From Actinomycetota bacterium (GTDB lineage Bacteria > Actinomycetota > CADDZG01 > WHSQ01), in contig JACDBF010000447.1 in the NCBI GenBank assembly GCA_013695055.1, positions 1 to 8,076 on the forward strand: 8,076 nucleotides of DNA, written 5' to 3'. Made by a program: the position numbers and the translations under genes. Under the pieces are notes generated by a model, which was given only the letters and a program-made list of their open reading frames with translations, had not been told where the DNA came from and made no database searches. How positions within the stretch are numbered: the first letter of the stretch is position 1; each line of letters starts with the position of its first letter. Below, in pieces: positions 6,199-8,076 of the stretch.

Positions 6199-8076
6199 GC
6201 CCCTCGGGCCACAGCGGGCACAAGGGCTTGAATTTGCACCACCTGCAATCGGCTTCGGGGCTGGGCCGGAAGTCCTCATCAAGGACGCCCTGCAACAGGC
6301 CGGGCAACCGCTCGAGCACAAGCTCTGCTTCCTCCGGCTTCTGGCAACGGCGGGCGACATCTCCCCGCGACATCACGGCCGGGTAGACGAGCTGCATCGA
6401 CGCGGGTTCTCCGTGCTGGGAGATGTCCGGATCGGTGGTCGCGGCGAGATAATAGATGGCGAGCTGCAACGAGTCCTTGGCCTCGTTCGCGTAGATCGCC
6501 GAACGAGACGTCTTGTAGTCATAGACGATCAGCCGGTTGCCGAGCTTGTCGACCCGGTCGATCCGTCCCCTGATGAGGTGACCATCGAAGTCGACGTTGA
6601 ACCGATGCTCGCTCATCAGCGCCTTGCCGGGCTTCAAATGATGCTCGTAGCGCTCGAGCAGCACGAGGCCGTCGCGCCGGAACTGGCGAGCTATGGCCAG
6701 GTTTGGAAATACGGTCTCCTCGAAGAGCTCGTGAAAGCGCTCGGCCATCATCGGCCCGTTGGTGAGTCGCCGCCGGCCGCCGGCTCGTTGCTCCGGAGAG
6801 GGCTCCTTCTCCGCGTCCTCGAAGATCTGATGTATCCAACTTCCAAACGCCATGTTGTGAGAGCTGTCCGGGTCGAGCCCAAGCACGACCGAGAACAGAT
6901 ACGCGAGGCCACAGTTGTCGTACTTGGAGATGCGCGAGTAGCTGGTCCGGAGCTTGTCCGGGGGTAGCTCCTCGCCGCCCGACTGGGCCCTGATCGCGGC
7001 CGCGCCTTCGGTCCAACCCCACCGCCACCACCAGCCGCGCGGCTGCGCGGCCGCGCATTCTGGATCCACCTTGCAGATGCGCTGGAGCGCTCCCAAAGCC
7101 GCTAGGCGCAGGGGAGCGGCGGCCGTTACGTCGGCCAGCGCACGCCGCATTCGAGCGGCCGCCTCGGAAAACGTAAGCGGTGCGGGCTCCGCGTCCGGTA
7201 GAGGGGACGCGGCTTCCCCCATCAGCTCGTTGATGAACCTGGTCGGCTGACCCCGGCGGGATGCTCCAGGCGAAGTGGTGATCACGCACCGATCGCGTGC
7301 GCGCGTGGTCGCCACGTAGAAGACCCGGCGGTCCTCAGCTTCGTTCTTGAGAACACGCTGAACCGGGCTCAGCCGATCGAGAAAATATGGATCAAAGAGC
7401 CCACGCGCCCTCCTGCCCTTGGGTATGAGACCTTCCACGCAGCCACAGACGACGACCAGCGACCACTGCCGTCCCTTGGAAGCGTGAAAAGACAGCAGCT
7501 CGACCCCGCCCCTGCGGCGGGCCGGCGGAAGCCACGGATCGGCTCCGAAGTCCGCTCGCCCGATGGACTCGAGGTACTCGCCGAGCGTGCCCGAGCCACG
7601 CCTGCGCTCTACGAAACGTCCAAGAGCGCGCGCGAACACCGCGAGCGACTCGAGCTCTCGCTCGACATCTCCGCCGGAGGTCTCGCCGGCGTTCTCTCGA
7701 AGCGCGCGGTAATGGGAAGCCGCGCGCCAGACGGCCCAGAAAGCCTCCTCGGCATCGTCGTCGCGATGCGTCGCCAGAATCTCGGAGAGCTCTAATAGCT
7801 CGGCGAGACGGCCGGCCACCCCCGCCGGCACGCCGGTCGGGCGCCGCGCGATCAGCTCGGCGAGGGTCACTCCCTCGAGGCGAGCGCGCCGTTCGAGTGC
7901 GCGCACCTCTGAGTCCTCGAGCCCGATCAACGATGAGCGCAACACATCGAGCAGCGCTTCCGGCGTGCGTTCGAGAGCGAACTCGGCGAGTCGCCGAAAA
8001 GCCCTGACGGCCGGCTCCCGATCGAGCGACCTATCCGGAACCGAGATGGAGTACGGCACCTCGACGGCCCCCAAGG
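6182..8076 (-). CDS. adnA: AdnA-type helicase-nuclease with Fe-S nuclease domain, C-terminal part (5' end beyond right edge)
   Basis: The frame is open from the window edge; 630 complete codons are visible (numbered from 8074), so the start and Walker A are outside. It contains late UvrD motor motifs: SFHASKGRQW around 195-204 with K200, and RRVFYVATTRARD around 250-262. The nuclease domain follows, with H415 (GSWIHQIFED), D506 (RGRIDRV), D519-Y-K521 (YDYKTS) and Q537 (LQLAIYYLA). Four cysteines, C388 (KYDNCGLAYLF) and C610, C613, C619 near the C-terminus in a CxxCx5C pattern, match the 4Fe-4S cluster of AddB and AdnA nucleases. In mycobacterial AdnAB, AdnA is the Fe-S subunit, and its nuclease cuts the 5' strand during end resection. 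Known AdnA proteins are about 1050 aa, so roughly 420 residues are probably missing here. A Trp-rich patch (WWWRWGW) precedes the nuclease domain. AddB is the main alternative, but AddB would be paired with AddA, usually lacks an intact motor motif set, and gene order here (Fe-S subunit first, coupled to a second motor-nuclease) favours AdnA. Confidence 0.88.
   Translation of the reverse strand, partial: LGAVEVPYSISVPDRSLDREPAVRAFRRLAEFALERTPEALLDVLRSSLIGLEDSEVRALERRARLEGVTLAELIARRPTGVPAGVAGRLAELLELSEILATHRDDDAEEAFWAVWRAASHYRALRENAGETSGGDVERELESLAVFARALGRFVERRRGSGTLGEYLESIGRADFGADPWLPPARRRGGVELLSFHASKGRQWSLVVVCGCVEGLIPKGRRARGLFDPYFLDRLSPVQRVLKNEAEDRRVFYVATTRARDRCVITTSPGASRRGQPTRFINELMGEAASPLPDAEPAPLTFSEAAARMRRALADVTAAAPLRLAALGALQRICKVDPECAAAQPRGWWWRWGWTEGAAAIRAQSGGEELPPDKLRTSYSRISKYDNCGLAYLFSVVLGLDPDSSHNMAFGSWIHQIFEDAEKEPSPEQRAGGRRRLTNGPMMAERFHELFEETVFPNLAIARQFRRDGLVLLERYEHHLKPGKALMSEHRFNVDFDGHLIRGRIDRVDKLGNRLIVYDYKTSRSAIYANEAKDSLQLAIYYLAATTDPDISQHGEPASMQLVYPAVMSRGDVARRCQKPEEAELVLERLPGLLQGVLDEDFRPSPEADCRWCKFKPLCPLWPEGRELPA

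Noticed and set aside
1..8076. Frequent CTCGAG and TCGAG words
   Set aside because: They are largely explained by Leu-Glu codon pairs (CTC GAG) in GC-rich coding sequence, with no regular spacing that would suggest a repeat array or regulatory sites.
3030..8076. Idea that the helicase-nuclease pair is a phage defence system
   Set aside because: UvrD-like motor plus PD-(D/E)XK nuclease occurs in some defence systems, but the paired architecture, Fe-S cysteines and lengths match housekeeping AdnAB, and there are no defence or mobile genes nearby.

Overview
The window is GC-rich and holds four genes, all on the minus strand. In transcription order (right to left) they are: the 3' part of an AdnA-type helicase-nuclease gene (runs off the right edge), a complete AdnB-type helicase-nuclease gene, an NhaA-type Na+/H+ antiporter gene carrying a frameshift, and the 5' part of an Lhr-type DNA helicase gene (runs off the left edge). 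I see no RNA genes, mobile elements, CRISPR arrays or dispersed repeats. Coding density is very high: the only real gap is 84 bases (2946-3029).

The organism is most likely an actinobacterium or close relative. This is inferred from the tandem pair of large proteins that each combine a UvrD-like motor with a RecB-like nuclease domain. In the first of them the nuclease domain also carries four iron-sulfur cysteines. That arrangement matches mycobacterial AdnA-AdnB rather than RecBCD or AddAB. GC content and an Lhr helicase fit but do not narrow it further. I cannot name a genus.

Region by region: 6182-8076 is AdnA (630 codons visible, C-terminal motor motifs and Fe-S nuclease). 3030-6185 is AdnB (1051 aa, all motor motifs plus a nuclease domain), coupled to adnA by an ATGA stop/start overlap. 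2946-3029 is a short gap with a strong ribosome binding site. 1643-2945 is nhaA, readable end to end only if one C is removed from a CCCC run (plus-strand GGGG 2603-2606). 1-1619 is the N-terminal 539 codons of Lhr, with intact motor motifs but no ATG, GTG or TTG in frame before the Walker A motif.

Functionally, AdnA and AdnB would form one heterodimer that resects DNA double-strand breaks for recombination, and Lhr is a separate 3'-5' repair helicase. The antiporter lies between them on the same strand with little spacing, so it may be co-transcribed, but nothing in the sequence shows a direct functional link. I found no evidence of a new defence system or other undescribed machine. The points worth a second look are the two apparent single-base indels in nhaA and lhr and the gene order itself.
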